DNA of 64,000 nt from an uncultured Verrucomicrobiota bacterium (GCA_947305775.1 CAMZEN010000009.1:1-64000); one strand, 5' to 3'; shown: positions 19,462 through 28,474, counted from the stretch's first letter. Made by a program: numbers and translations. Notes: generated by a model not told the origin, from the sequence alone.

Positions 19462-21720
19462 ATGCGCTACGCAACTACGATGAAGGTTGAGCTGTCCGTT
19501 AAGGATTTCGTCCTGGCGGCTGTGCTAGGGTTTCTTTCATTTACGGCATTCCTTTGCCTTTCCGTGCCTGGGCTGGATCCATCGCAATGGGGTGAAGTCG
19601 CTGTCGCGGCGAGGCTTCGTCCGCCTAGCGTGATATTCCCGGGCTTGTGGCGAGGACTGACCTGTGGGCTTTTCTCCGCGGTCGGCATACCTGTCGCTGT
19701 GAAGTCTCTTTCCGTCATCGGCGCGGTCGTCGGCGGACTGTGCGTTGCATTGGTCTATCTCATAACCAGGCAGTCTCTTGCGTTCCTCACGCGGATGGGC
19801 GAGGAACATGCGGTGTGGACGAATCTGATATGCCCGCTATTTGCGACTGTCGCTGCGCTTTTTGTTGCTGTTGCGGATCCGGTATGGCGAATCAGCCAGA
19901 CGTTCTCGCCTGAGCAGCTTCGCCTTTTGATGATGCTTGTTGCTTTTTACGTATGGCTGAGGTGGCTGTCCGTCGGCAGCGATTGGCGGCTTTATCCGCT
20001 TGTTGCGCTTGTGGGCGTAATGGCCGCAGAGACTCCGTTTGCATTTTTGCTGCCGCCAATTTTTCTTACCGGCTACTACCGGGTGTGGCGGCGGATAATG
20101 GGCGGCGTATTCTACGCGCCAAAGAAGCTGCAAGATCCAGACAGGCTGCCGTGCTGGCGCATGTTCTTCCTGTTTCTGGGTTCGCTGGGCGCGGCAGTAT
20201 GGCTGAACACCGTCGTCTTTGAGACGCTCGGCGGTGTTGAGGCGAACGGTTGGCGCATGAGCGACATATACTTTCGCTATGGTGCCGGTTATTGGCGTGT
20301 CCTTGCGGACGCATCGACTCTTGCCGGCTGGGCGCTTGGCCTTGGCTTCGGGCTCTTCCCTTTGATAGTGGCCGTCAGGCTCTTTCCGTCGTCCGTGGGT
20401 GACGACCGCCCGCTTGTGTTCCAGAGGGGTGTGATACTCGTTTTCGTGTGTGTTCTTTCCATAATGCAGTGCGGCGCATTCCCTGCGGCGAGGTTCTGGG
20501 CGTTCATGATCGATTCGGTGGCGGTGCGGTCGGGATTTCTTCTTGCGTTCTATGCGCTGTGCGCCTCTTTTACAATCGCGCTGGTCGGCTCGGTGTTCGC
20601 CTTTGAGTGCCAGCGTGTGTATCTGCCCGACAACTCCCCAAAGCCAGGCAGGATGCTTCGCTGGCTTGTGCCTACGATGTCGGCCGCGCTCTTTGTGCTT
20701 GCGGCGGTTCACGTTCCGCGCACTGTAGAGGCTGAGATGAGCAGGATTGTACACGATGCGCTTCATGAAACCGTTCGAGAATGCGGCGACGCCAAGTGGG
20801 TGTTTACGGACGGCAAGCTGGACGACGGCCTGGAGCTGGTCGCGGCGTCGGTCGGCAAGGCGATCCGCCCGTTGAACATGATGTCCGGCGCAAGCAGTTG
20901 GGACGAGACGATGCGCAAGAGGAACTTTACTGAGGGAAGCGCCGATTACGACAATGCGGCCATAGGCATACCCATGCTGCTTCGTGTATGGGCCGGCGAA
21001 AAACCGGACGGCATGGCCGAGGCTGCGATTCAGCTGGGCTTTGAGTTCTGGACGCGCGAGCACAAGCCGCTTCCCAAGGTGTCGGGCATGGTCGCCAGAG
21101 AGTTTGGCATGAGCGATGATGAGGCCAAGCGGGGCATAGAGGCCGCCCGTGAGCTTTCGGAACGCATACTCGCCGTGTCGCAGAAGAGCGCTGGAGCACA
21201 ACCTTCGCCAACGCTTGCGAATGCGATGTCGGCGGTTTCTTGGCGCCTTTCGCGCTTTGCCAGGCTTCGCAACGACGAGCAGCTGGCCAACAGGCTGGAC
21301 GCCTCCAATACGGCGCTCAAGAGGATGCTTACGCTGGTCGAGTACGAAAGGCAGAGGACGTTCATGCAGCTTACGCCTCGCGAGGGCCTTCGCCTTGCCC
21401 TCCAGAGGGCCGATTTCGTGGAGGCGCGTCGATATGCGGCGGCGGTGCTGCGATCGGACGAGGATGATGCGGAGGCAAATTTCGGAATGGGCATGAGCTA
21501 TCTGCGCGACTCGCGGCTTGACGACGCCGAGTTCTATCTGAGGCGCTGTCTCATCAGGCGGCCGGATGAACCTGCTGTCCTGAACAACCTTTCCATCATC
21601 AGCCGGAAGGCAGGGCGCTACGAGGAGGCGGAGGAGCTGGCGAGGCATGCCCTCAAGATGCTGCCGAATTCTCCAGAGGTCAATAAGACGCTTAAGGATG
21701 CGCTGGAGAAAGCCCCTTGA
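19462..21720 (+). CDS. Multi-TM membrane protein with C-terminal TPR repeats (DUF2723-like)
   Basis: N-terminal hydrophobic segments; C-terminal 'ANFGMGMSYLRDSRLDDAEFYLRRCLIRRPDEPAVLNNLSIISRKAGRYEEAEELARHALKMLPNSPEV'. Confidence 0.75.
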   Translation: MRYATTMKVELSVKDFVLAAVLGFLSFTAFLCLSVPGLDPSQWGEVAVAARLRPPSVIFPGLWRGLTCGLFSAVGIPVAVKSLSVIGAVVGGLCVALVYLITRQSLAFLTRMGEEHAVWTNLICPLFATVAALFVAVADPVWRISQTFSPEQLRLLMMLVAFYVWLRWLSVGSDWRLYPLVALVGVMAAETPFAFLLPPIFLTGYYRVWRRIMGGVFYAPKKLQDPDRLPCWRMFFLFLGSLGAAVWLNTVVFETLGGVEANGWRMSDIYFRYGAGYWRVLADASTLAGWALGLGFGLFPLIVAVRLFPSSVGDDRPLVFQRGVILVFVCVLSIMQCGAFPAARFWAFMIDSVAVRSGFLLAFYALCASFTIALVGSVFAFECQRVYLPDNSPKPGRMLRWLVPTMSAALFVLAAVHVPRTVEAEMSRIVHDALHETVRECGDAKWVFTDGKLDDGLELVAASVGKAIRPLNMMSGASSWDETMRKRNFTEGSADYDNAAIGIPMLLRVWAGEKPDGMAEAAIQLGFEFWTREHKPLPKVSGMVAREFGMSDDEAKRGIEAARELSERILAVSQKSAGAQPSPTLANAMSAVSWRLSRFARLRNDEQLANRLDASNTALKRMLTLVEYERQRTFMQLTPREGLRLALQRADFVEARRYAAAVLRSDEDDAEANFGMGMSYLRDSRLDDAEFYLRRCLIRRPDEPAVLNNLSIISRKAGRYEEAEELARHALKMLPNSPEVNKTLKDALEKAP

Positions 21721-21833
21721 TGCTTCGCGGCGAAGTGCTTCGACGATGCCTTGGAGGTCTTCCGTATTGACTTCTGAGGTGAGAAATAGTATACTTTCCC
21801 CTGTTTTCGGCTTAGCAGGTTTGAAAACATTGT

Positions 21834-21910
21834 CGGAGCGTAGCGCAGTCTGGTAGCGCGTTTGGTTCGGGACCAAAAGGCCGAGGGTTCAAATCCCTCC
21901 GCTCCGACCA
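21834..21910 (+). tRNA. tRNA-Pro (anticodon CGG)
   Basis: CGGAGCG acceptor pairs with CGCTCCG; anticodon loop TTCGGGA; GGTTCAAATCC T-loop; encoded CCA. Confidence 0.95.
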
Positions 21911-21989
21911 TTGAAAATACGGCATTGCCTGCCGTTTAGTCTGGTCGCCGTCGGTGGTGTTCCTCACCGATTAGGGCACATTAGGACAC

Positions 21990-23219
21990 ATGGCAAAAAT
22001 GAAAAGGAACGATTGCCGCAAAACTCGCGGCTCGATATTCGACAATAACGGCTATTGGTACGTCTCGGTCAGACTGCCGGGCGAGGACAAGCGTCACAAG
22101 TACCCGCTTTGCGCCCCCGGAAGCGATCACGCCATGCGCAGCGACCGCCCAAGGGAAATGGCGATAGAGGCGGCGCGTAGGCTGTGGGACGACGCAACCC
22201 GCAAGGCTCGTCTTGCGCCGACGGACTCGCGCACCGTCAACGCCGTGTGCGACGCATACATGAGACATGCAGAGGTCTACTATCACGGCGGAACAGAAGC
22301 GAAGAACCACGCCTATGCGTTGAGCTTCCTTAAGGATATGTTCGGTGCGCGTCCGTTCGGCGAGCTGGTGCATACGGACGTGCTGCGCTACCGCGATGCG
22401 CTGGTGCGCCACGGCTACGCCAGAAAGACGGTGAACCGCTACGTCAGGGTAGTGTGCTGCCAAATGGTGCCGTGGGCGTTCGACGAAGGGCTGGTGCTGG
22501 CCCACACCCGCGAGGAGTTCGCCCAGCCCGTGCCGCTAAAGCGAGGGCGGAGCGTAGCGCCGGAACGTCCTCCCGTGCGCCCTGTTGACGACGCCACGAT
22601 CATGAAGACGGTGGAGAGGATGATGCCGAACACCGCAGACATGGTGCGCGTACACCGGCTTACAGGCATGAGGCCGGAAGAGATGTGCTCCCTGCGGTGG
22701 GAGGACATAGACACGAGCGCGACCCCTTGGGTCTACCGCCCCAACCACCACAAGAACGAGTGGCGAGGCCAGACGCGCGTGATACTCATAGGCCCGAAGG
22801 CGCGGGCGATCCTGGACTCCCATCGCGATACGGATCATCCGTTCTCGCCGGTTGCGGCGGTGTACGAAATGATGAAGCGCAAGCGCGATGCGAGAACGTC
22901 GCCGTTCTACCCCTGCCGCGACGAAAACTTTACCCGGAAAAAAGCACATGCGGCACACAGGCCGCGCGAGGCGTGGGATACGTGCACATACACAAAGACG
23001 ATCAAGGCGGCCTGTCGCCGGGCTGGAGTGCTTCCGTGGTCGGCCAACCAACTGCGGCACGCGTTCGCAACGGAAGTCCGGCGCAAATTCGGCCTTGAGG
23101 CTTGCCGTGCGGTTCTCGGCCACTCGAACGGGGCTTGCGTAACAGACCGCTATTCATTAGACGCAATAGAGGACGAGACAATCGAGAAGGCGAAGGTGGC
23201 GGTCGAAACGTTGGGGTAG
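21990..23219 (+). CDS. int: Phage-type tyrosine recombinase/integrase
   Basis: 'TGMRPEEMCSLRWEDID', 'NQLRHAFATEVRRKFGLEACRAVLGHSNGACVTDRYS' catalytic motifs; adjacent to tRNA. Confidence 0.93.
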   Translation: MAKMKRNDCRKTRGSIFDNNGYWYVSVRLPGEDKRHKYPLCAPGSDHAMRSDRPREMAIEAARRLWDDATRKARLAPTDSRTVNAVCDAYMRHAEVYYHGGTEAKNHAYALSFLKDMFGARPFGELVHTDVLRYRDALVRHGYARKTVNRYVRVVCCQMVPWAFDEGLVLAHTREEFAQPVPLKRGRSVAPERPPVRPVDDATIMKTVERMMPNTADMVRVHRLTGMRPEEMCSLRWEDIDTSATPWVYRPNHHKNEWRGQTRVILIGPKARAILDSHRDTDHPFSPVAAVYEMMKRKRDARTSPFYPCRDENFTRKKAHAAHRPREAWDTCTYTKTIKAACRRAGVLPWSANQLRHAFATEVRRKFGLEACRAVLGHSNGACVTDRYSLDAIEDETIEKAKVAVETLG

Positions 23220-23264
23220 AAAAAGCCCCGCCATCGTCAGCTCGGGCAAAGCCTACGGCGGGGC
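23220..23264 (-). terminator. Probable terminator of the minus-strand phage operon
   Basis: On minus strand GCCCCGCC ... GGCGGGGCTTTTT between convergent genes. Confidence 0.6.
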
Positions 23265-23328
23265 GGTGCGGGAAACGAAAGGTCAACCGCACAAAGCTAA
23301 GTATATCACATTCCCTTGGGGGGCATCG

Positions 23329-23919
23329 TCATTGGTCTTCGCAGTCCTCGCAGAACGAGCACTGGCCGTCCTCGCACTTGACCGTGGCGGTCGCGCCGTC
23401 CTTCTTCTGCACTTGGACGGTGCCTGTGGATTTGTCGGACATCATCTTCAGAACGGCGTTCGCCCCCGCTGTGGTCAGAGTGTCCAAAACGCCCTTGGAC
23501 GCATCGGTCGCGTTCTTCAGCGCGTCATTGTAGTGTACGTTGATGTCGGGCTTCACGTCCAGCGTCGGGGTCTGCGTCTGGCCGAAAGTTTCGGACCCGC
23601 TCGACTCCAGGCTTTGAGCCTGCGAAAGAATCGTGACGTCGTAGGTGCGTTCCGACTCGGCAAGCTCGACCGTGTTGCTTGCGCTATTCGCAGTGGACTT
23701 CGTGGCTCCGATGTTGACGGCAACCACGCTGTTCTTGATCGTGACGTTCATCGTTTCGGACTTCGCCGCCTGTTCGCCGGGATGCAGACATCCCGCCACG
23801 GCAACTGCGATTGCCAGCGCACACGCGGCTTTCGCGACCGCCTTCTTCACGCGGCCCTTCGTCTTCGCGTTGGCCTTGGCGACTTTGGCCTTGGTCTTGT
23901 CTTTGCAAATCTTGCTCAT
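23329..23919 (-). CDS. Phage lipoprotein, hypothetical
   Basis: Lys-rich N-terminus then hydrophobic segment and lipobox 'AVAVAGC'; Cys-rich C-terminus. Confidence 0.6.
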   Translation of the reverse strand: MSKICKDKTKAKVAKANAKTKGRVKKAVAKAACALAIAVAVAGCLHPGEQAAKSETMNVTIKNSVVAVNIGATKSTANSASNTVELAESERTYDVTILSQAQSLESSGSETFGQTQTPTLDVKPDINVHYNDALKNATDASKGVLDTLTTAGANAVLKMMSDKSTGTVQVQKKDGATATVKCEDGQCSFCEDCEDQ

Positions 23920-23957
23920 GATCTTCTCCTTGTTGATTTTGTTTACTGTGGAATTGT

Positions 23958-24317
23958 TTACTTCACCTCAAGCCCAAACCATTTGTTGAAATAGTGCTTG
24001 AGGCCCTTGAACTCGATCTTGAAGAAGGTGCGAAGGAACCAACTGTCAATGCCGTCGTAGACGATAGCGACCGCCGGACTGTCGATGTCGGGGACATGCT
24101 TGTTCACCAAAGACGCGAACGCAGACTGTATCTTGCCGACTTCCGCTTCATCAAGCCTGCCGTCGTTCGCAAAGCCATCGGTCCACGTCTTACCGTATTC
24201 GATGATGGCGTTGCCGATCTCAACCGCCTTTTTAGACGAGCCGTCAATCGCGCACTGAGCTGCAACCTTCTGAACAACCGCAAGATGAGTTGTTTTCAGT
24301 ATATCATTCGTTTTCAT
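23958..24317 (-). CDS. Phage hypothetical protein
   Basis: 119-aa ORF in colinear minus-strand block. Confidence 0.55.
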   Translation of the reverse strand: MKTNDILKTTHLAVVQKVAAQCAIDGSSKKAVEIGNAIIEYGKTWTDGFANDGRLDEAEVGKIQSAFASLVNKHVPDIDSPAVAIVYDGIDSWFLRTFFKIEFKGLKHYFNKWFGLEVK

Positions 24318-24357
24318 GTTTACTCCTTTTTTGCCGTCGGCACCATGCCGCCGGAAA

Positions 24358-24699
24358 TCATTCTAAAAACTTCCCGATTGCCGTTATGCCCATCGCCACG
24401 GCTGCACCGGCAAGGAGCACCTTGACGGACACCTTCACAACCCACCGCAAGGTTTCGCCCCACTTCTCCTTTTCGGTTATGATCCGCTTGTCCAAGTTGT
24501 TCATACGCTCTCCAAAGTCGTGCGCAAGGTTCGCAACGGACGCATTGATCGCCCGCATCGCCTCGGCGCCCTGCTTGAACCCGGCCTGCGTCTCCGCGCG
24601 GATGTTGGCGACTTCGCGTTCAAGCACGGTCACGCGCCCCTTCAGCTCGTTCTGCTGCGCGGCAAGTACGCAGCCCTCTTCTGTCGCCCTCATGCACAT
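24358..24699 (-). CDS. XhlA/holin-associated-like coiled-coil protein with C-terminal TM
   Basis: Coiled coil then 'VSVKVLLAGAAVAMGITAIGKFLE'. Confidence 0.55.
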   Translation of the reverse strand: MCMRATEEGCVLAAQQNELKGRVTVLEREVANIRAETQAGFKQGAEAMRAINASVANLAHDFGERMNNLDKRIITEKEKWGETLRWVVKVSVKVLLAGAAVAMGITAIGKFLE

Positions 24700-24714
24700 G
24701 ACCCTTCAACTCCT

Positions 24715-24840
24715 TTACCCTACGATGTAATCGTACTCCGCCGTGGTTATCGTCCCCTTGTTGACGTACTCTTGGACCTTAGTGAGCGTAATACGCCCGG
24801 CCCTGTATAGCCGTCTCAGCGATTCAACAAACTGTCTCAT
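24715..24840 (-). CDS. XkdX-like small phage protein (41 aa)
   Basis: Not in ORF track; reads MRQFVESLRRLYRAGRITLTKVQEYVNKGTITTAEYDYIVG, resembling XkdX. Confidence 0.65.
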   Translation of the reverse strand: MRQFVESLRRLYRAGRITLTKVQEYVNKGTITTAEYDYIVG

Positions 24841-25118
24841 CAAAGCACCCCCTCCTCGATAAGCGCCAGCGTGTAGTCGTCGATGACCTCCGCCTCGCGC
24901 CGCTGTTCAACCTCCATTGCGCCGACGTAGGCCGCGTATGCCGCCTCAGTCATAATCGCAACCTCGCCAGTCCAGAGCGTCACGGGAGCCGCGCCCTCGC
25001 CCTCGCCCTGCACCGTCGTCTCCGTGACGTTGCGCGTCACGCGCAGAAGCCCGTCCTTGAGCTTCTCCGCGGCGGGCGGCTTTCTGTTCCACTCGCCTCT
25101 CCTGAATACGCCGTTCAT
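24840..25118 (-). CDS. Phage hypothetical protein
   Basis: ORF overlapping the 3' end of the RT gene (ATGA). Confidence 0.6.
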   Translation of the reverse strand: MNGVFRRGEWNRKPPAAEKLKDGLLRVTRNVTETTVQGEGEGAAPVTLWTGEVAIMTEAAYAAYVGAMEVEQRREAEVIDDYTLALIEEGVL

Positions 25119-26296
25119 AGGTTTGATGTTCCTTTCGTCTTTATGGTTTCGATAAGCTCGCGAATCTTGAGGCTCTTGTTCCTGCGCCTGTCCCTGTCGG
25201 CTATCTTCTGCCGGAGCGCGAAGTATTTAATCTTGCCGCACAGCACCCGCGTGGTGAACGCATTGTAGCTGCCGAACGCACGGAACCTGCCGCCGTATGA
25301 AATCATCTTGGATGCGTCGAACGCGGTCACGCGCTTCTTCGCCGCCATCTTCCTGCGCATCCTAGCTCCGGCCCTCTGCGCCCGCAGGAACACGCTGTCG
25401 TGGACTTGAAGCGCGCCTTTCTTCGTGAAGTGGAATCCGGTATAGCGCACCTTCCAGCCGTCAGCCGTCTTGAAGGACTTGACGCAGGGCCGCGCCCCGC
25501 CTTTCTTCTTGAGCCGCATCCCGTCCTTCGCAAGAAGCCGCTCAATCTCGTCAACAATCCTGTCAATCTTGCGCTTGTTCGCGTCCACAAACTCCATGTC
25601 GTCAATGAAACGCAGGAACAGGAGTATCGCCTTTTCATCTTTTACGAAATGGTCTATCTTGCTGAGAACGATGTTGACGAACCAAGGGCTGGTGTAAAGC
25701 CCGATGGGAACGCCCGTCCGCTTTATCGTTCCGTCCGGGAGCCGTATTGCGTTCGACCCCAGAACCAAATCTACTATGTGCATGACGCGCTTGTCACGAA
25801 TCTTCGCCGCGATTGCGTCATGTATTGATTCCACCAGAATCGTATCGAAGCACTGCGCAATATCGTGCTCGACGTGATTGCGGATGCGCCTAGCGTGCTT
25901 GCGCGTCATGCGCGTCACGTACTTCGCCATTCCCTCCTGCCCGCGCCCCGGAATGGAGCCGCAGCTCCAGCGGTAGAACGTCGGCCCGAAGATGGGCGCA
26001 ATCACTTGATCTATCAGCAGATGGTGAACCACCTGCTCGTCGAAGTCTGGCTTCACAAGAAGCCGCTCCTTGCGGGCTATGCCGTCCGAATAAAGCCGCC
26101 CTTCGCGGACTTCCGGCGGACGCCACTCGTCGCGCTCCAACATTCCCTTTATGCGCTCGACGGTCGCAGGCATGTCGGCAAGGGCGCGTTGCACTTCGCG
26201 TTTTTTCCTCTTGCCTTTGGCAGCGGCATATATCGCGGCCTCGATGTTGTCGGGGTCGATCATTCTTTGCCATAAGTTGTTGTAGCTCTTCGCCAT
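25115..26296 (-). CDS. Reverse transcriptase of a diversity-generating retroelement
   Basis: RT motifs: 'HHLLIDQVIAPIFGPTFYRWSCGSIPGRGQEG', 'NHVEHDIAQCFDTI', 'TGVPIGLYTSPWFVNIVLSKIDHFV', 'LLFLRFIDDMEFV' (xxDD box); no maturase or endonuclease domain; adjacent TR/VR. Confidence 0.93.
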   Translation of the reverse strand: MAKSYNNLWQRMIDPDNIEAAIYAAAKGKRKKREVQRALADMPATVERIKGMLERDEWRPPEVREGRLYSDGIARKERLLVKPDFDEQVVHHLLIDQVIAPIFGPTFYRWSCGSIPGRGQEGMAKYVTRMTRKHARRIRNHVEHDIAQCFDTILVESIHDAIAAKIRDKRVMHIVDLVLGSNAIRLPDGTIKRTGVPIGLYTSPWFVNIVLSKIDHFVKDEKAILLFLRFIDDMEFVDANKRKIDRIVDEIERLLAKDGMRLKKKGGARPCVKSFKTADGWKVRYTGFHFTKKGALQVHDSVFLRAQRAGARMRRKMAAKKRVTAFDASKMISYGGRFRAFGSYNAFTTRVLCGKIKYFALRQKIADRDRRRNKSLKIRELIETIKTKGTSNL

Positions 26297-26487
26297 TGCT
26301 TCTGCCTGTCTTTGTTTTCGCTTTCCTTGCCTTCCTATGGGCTCGCGCGCTTTGAGGCTTTCGCCTTACTTGCACGCTCCTTCCTCCGCTCTCGCGGATT
26401 GTCGCCCGATTTTCCGGGTCGCCCCGGCGGAAAAGGCAAGATGTTTGTTTGGATATTCTTTTCCCGAACGGCCCGAAAGCCGTCCCC

Positions 26488-26619
26488 ATAGGAATGCGAC
26501 GCGCCGTAGTTCCAGTTCGCGTTCGACGGAGCGTTGTTCAAGTTGGAAGCAAACAAGCCAGCACGGATGCCGTTCGTGACATTGCCGCCGCAGTTGAGAC
26601 ACCGCACGCCCGAGTCGGA
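26488..26619 (-). repeat. DGR template repeat (TR)
   Basis: 132 bp, ungapped alignment to VR at offset 268 with 16 mismatches, 15 at sense-strand adenines; Asn-rich AAC codons. Confidence 0.93.
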
Positions 26620-26712
26620 AGCACCGAACCCCGCCACACTTAGTCTCACCAATCCCTGAAATCTTCCTTCATCTGTCTTTGCCTTTCGTTTGAAGTCAAC
26701 CGTTCTTTGCTC

Positions 26713-26738
26713 TTCCAAGGGGGCAATCCCCCTTGGAA
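26713..26738. other. Perfect inverted repeat (11-bp stem, 4-nt loop) just past the VR 3' end; candidate DGR target-site hairpin
   Basis: TTCCAAGGGGG-CAAT-CCCCCTTGGAA; no T tract after it. Confidence 0.7.
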
Positions 26739-26743
26739 CCCCC

Positions 26744-28462
26744 TTAAGGGGTGTGATAGGAAAGCGACGCGCCGAAGATCCAGACCGCGTTCGACGGAGC
26801 GGAGTTCAAGGCGGAAGCAAACAAGCCAGCACGGACGCCGTGAGTGACAGAGCCGCCGCAGCAGAGACACCGCACGCCCGAGTCGGACCAACAAGCATCG
26901 CAGAAGTACGATGAATTGGAACCTGCGCCGCCAGCCAGCATCGGTGCGGCCATGCACTTTGAAATGCCCGTCGCCTTGGTCATGAACGAAGCGTTCCAGT
27001 TGGTCGCAACGGTTATGCCCGTGTCGATGTAGCCAGCCGTGTAGTCCGCCGCCGTATCGCTCGTGATGAAGTCGCTCGCCGCAGAGCCGTCTATCGTCGA
27101 GCGCGTCAGCTTGACATATATCTTGCCGTTGATGAGGTTCAGGCCCTGCGGTCTGCGCCAGCGATGGCCCCACCAGTTCTCCATGCCGAAGAACTTTGTG
27201 TTGATAGGGTTCGACACGCCGGAGTGTCCGTAGAACATTCCCTTCTTCGCGCCTGTGCCGACGTTGTTGGTGAGCGCGGAGGTGTGTTCGCCCGGCATAT
27301 AGGCTATCGCGCTCTGGACATCGAGGCGGCGCATGATGAGAACGCCGAGCATCCTTATCAAGTCCTCGTCGGCCCAAGTGGTCGTCTCCCAGCCCGTGCC
27401 GTTGTTGCGTGCATAGGCAAGCTCGGTCGTGGAGCTTGTGTTCGCAAGCGGCTTCGTGGTCGTGTTCGGGATGATAGAGCGCAACGTGTTGTTGACGCTT
27501 GTGCCCTCGAATATCGGCAGATAGAAGTAGTCGGCGTATTCGCCGTCAGACTTCTTGCAGGGCCAGCACTCGAAACCGCTGTCGAGCTTCGCATCCGAGA
27601 ATTGGACGGTGAGCGTTCCGGCTGTCGCGTCACGCACAATCTTGACGAACACCTTGGGGAACTCCATCATCGCGTTGCCGTCGTAGGAGGTGTTGCTGAT
27701 GTCGCTCGCCGTCTCGCCGTCCGCCTTGAGGTGGTTGTTGTCGGGGTCGAGGTAGTAGTCCACCGTGCCGTCGCGCTTGAGCATACACGGACGCGGCATG
27801 AAGAACGCATCCTTCCAGTCGCCCCAGTGGCAGGAACCTTCCGGCGCGAGGTCAGAGGCCGATGTGTCGGAGTCCGTCACCGAGAAGTCCACGTAAAGCG
27901 GGTCGAAGCCTGCGCAGTCGTCGGCGTAGGTGATGCAGGTCTGTTCGTTTGAATCGTTCTCGTCGAGGACGAACGTGTAGAGCGTGTACGGCTTAAACAC
28001 ATTCTTGAGCGATTCAGATATGTAGCCGTTCGTGGCGACAGGGAACGCACGGTAAGTCCACTGGTCGCCGTCGGCCTGAGTATCCTCAAACCATGTTGTG
28101 GCGTATTGGTTGCGCGTCGTGGTCTTTACGACAAGCGTGCCGTCGTAGATGGAGGCGGGAGGCGTCGTTCCTTGCTTCTTGAGAACCCACGTTTCCTTCC
28201 ACTCCGCCATCGTGAAGCCCTGCACGACGGTGTTGTTCGGGTCGCGCCAGCGCAGGTAGACCTTGCCGCTCACGGTGTCAACGCGGCTCGTCGCCTCGAA
28301 GCACTGACCGAGCTGGCCTACGCGAAGCCCCGCGAGGGTATTGGACAATCCGCCCATCGAGGTTTCAAGCCCACGGACGCGGGTATTGGTATCGTCGCTT
28401 ACGCCCTTGTGGGCGTCCTGCTTTGCCTCGGTCGCCCAAGGCGGTAGTTCGATTTTAGCCAT
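26744..28462 (-). CDS. DGR target protein: putative phage tail/receptor-binding protein with C-terminal variable C-type-lectin-like domain
   Basis: 572 aa; C-terminus 'SDSGVRCLCCGGSVTHGVRAGLFASALNSAPSNAVWIFGASLSYHTP' is the VR. Confidence 0.9.
   Translation of the reverse strand: MAKIELPPWATEAKQDAHKGVSDDTNTRVRGLETSMGGLSNTLAGLRVGQLGQCFEATSRVDTVSGKVYLRWRDPNNTVVQGFTMAEWKETWVLKKQGTTPPASIYDGTLVVKTTTRNQYATTWFEDTQADGDQWTYRAFPVATNGYISESLKNVFKPYTLYTFVLDENDSNEQTCITYADDCAGFDPLYVDFSVTDSDTSASDLAPEGSCHWGDWKDAFFMPRPCMLKRDGTVDYYLDPDNNHLKADGETASDISNTSYDGNAMMEFPKVFVKIVRDATAGTLTVQFSDAKLDSGFECWPCKKSDGEYADYFYLPIFEGTSVNNTLRSIIPNTTTKPLANTSSTTELAYARNNGTGWETTTWADEDLIRMLGVLIMRRLDVQSAIAYMPGEHTSALTNNVGTGAKKGMFYGHSGVSNPINTKFFGMENWWGHRWRRPQGLNLINGKIYVKLTRSTIDGSAASDFITSDTAADYTAGYIDTGITVATNWNASFMTKATGISKCMAAPMLAGGAGSNSSYFCDACWSDSGVRCLCCGGSVTHGVRAGLFASALNSAPSNAVWIFGASLSYHTP
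26756..26887 (-). repeat. DGR variable repeat (VR)
   Basis: Matches TR 26488-26619; lies at the 3' end of the target gene. Confidence 0.93.
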
Positions 28463-28474
28463 TGTTGTTCCTTC

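Noticed and set aside
19837-21876. 679-aa antisense ORF over the TPR membrane protein and tRNA
   Set aside because: Composition typical of antisense frame; opposite strand has clear signal/TPR features and the ORF runs into the tRNA.
25115-26296. RT as group II intron or retron
   Set aside because: No maturase/endonuclease domain, no intron RNA features or msr-msd seen, while a TR/VR pair with adenine-biased differences is present.
26335-26718. ORF of 127 aa overlapping the template repeat as a genuine protein
   Set aside because: The region is best explained as the DGR template repeat and its flanks; open frame follows from its origin as a duplicated coding domain.
26713-26738. Hairpin after the target gene as a rho-independent terminator
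   Set aside because: Stem is strong but there is no T tract on either strand; position matches a DGR target-site structure better.
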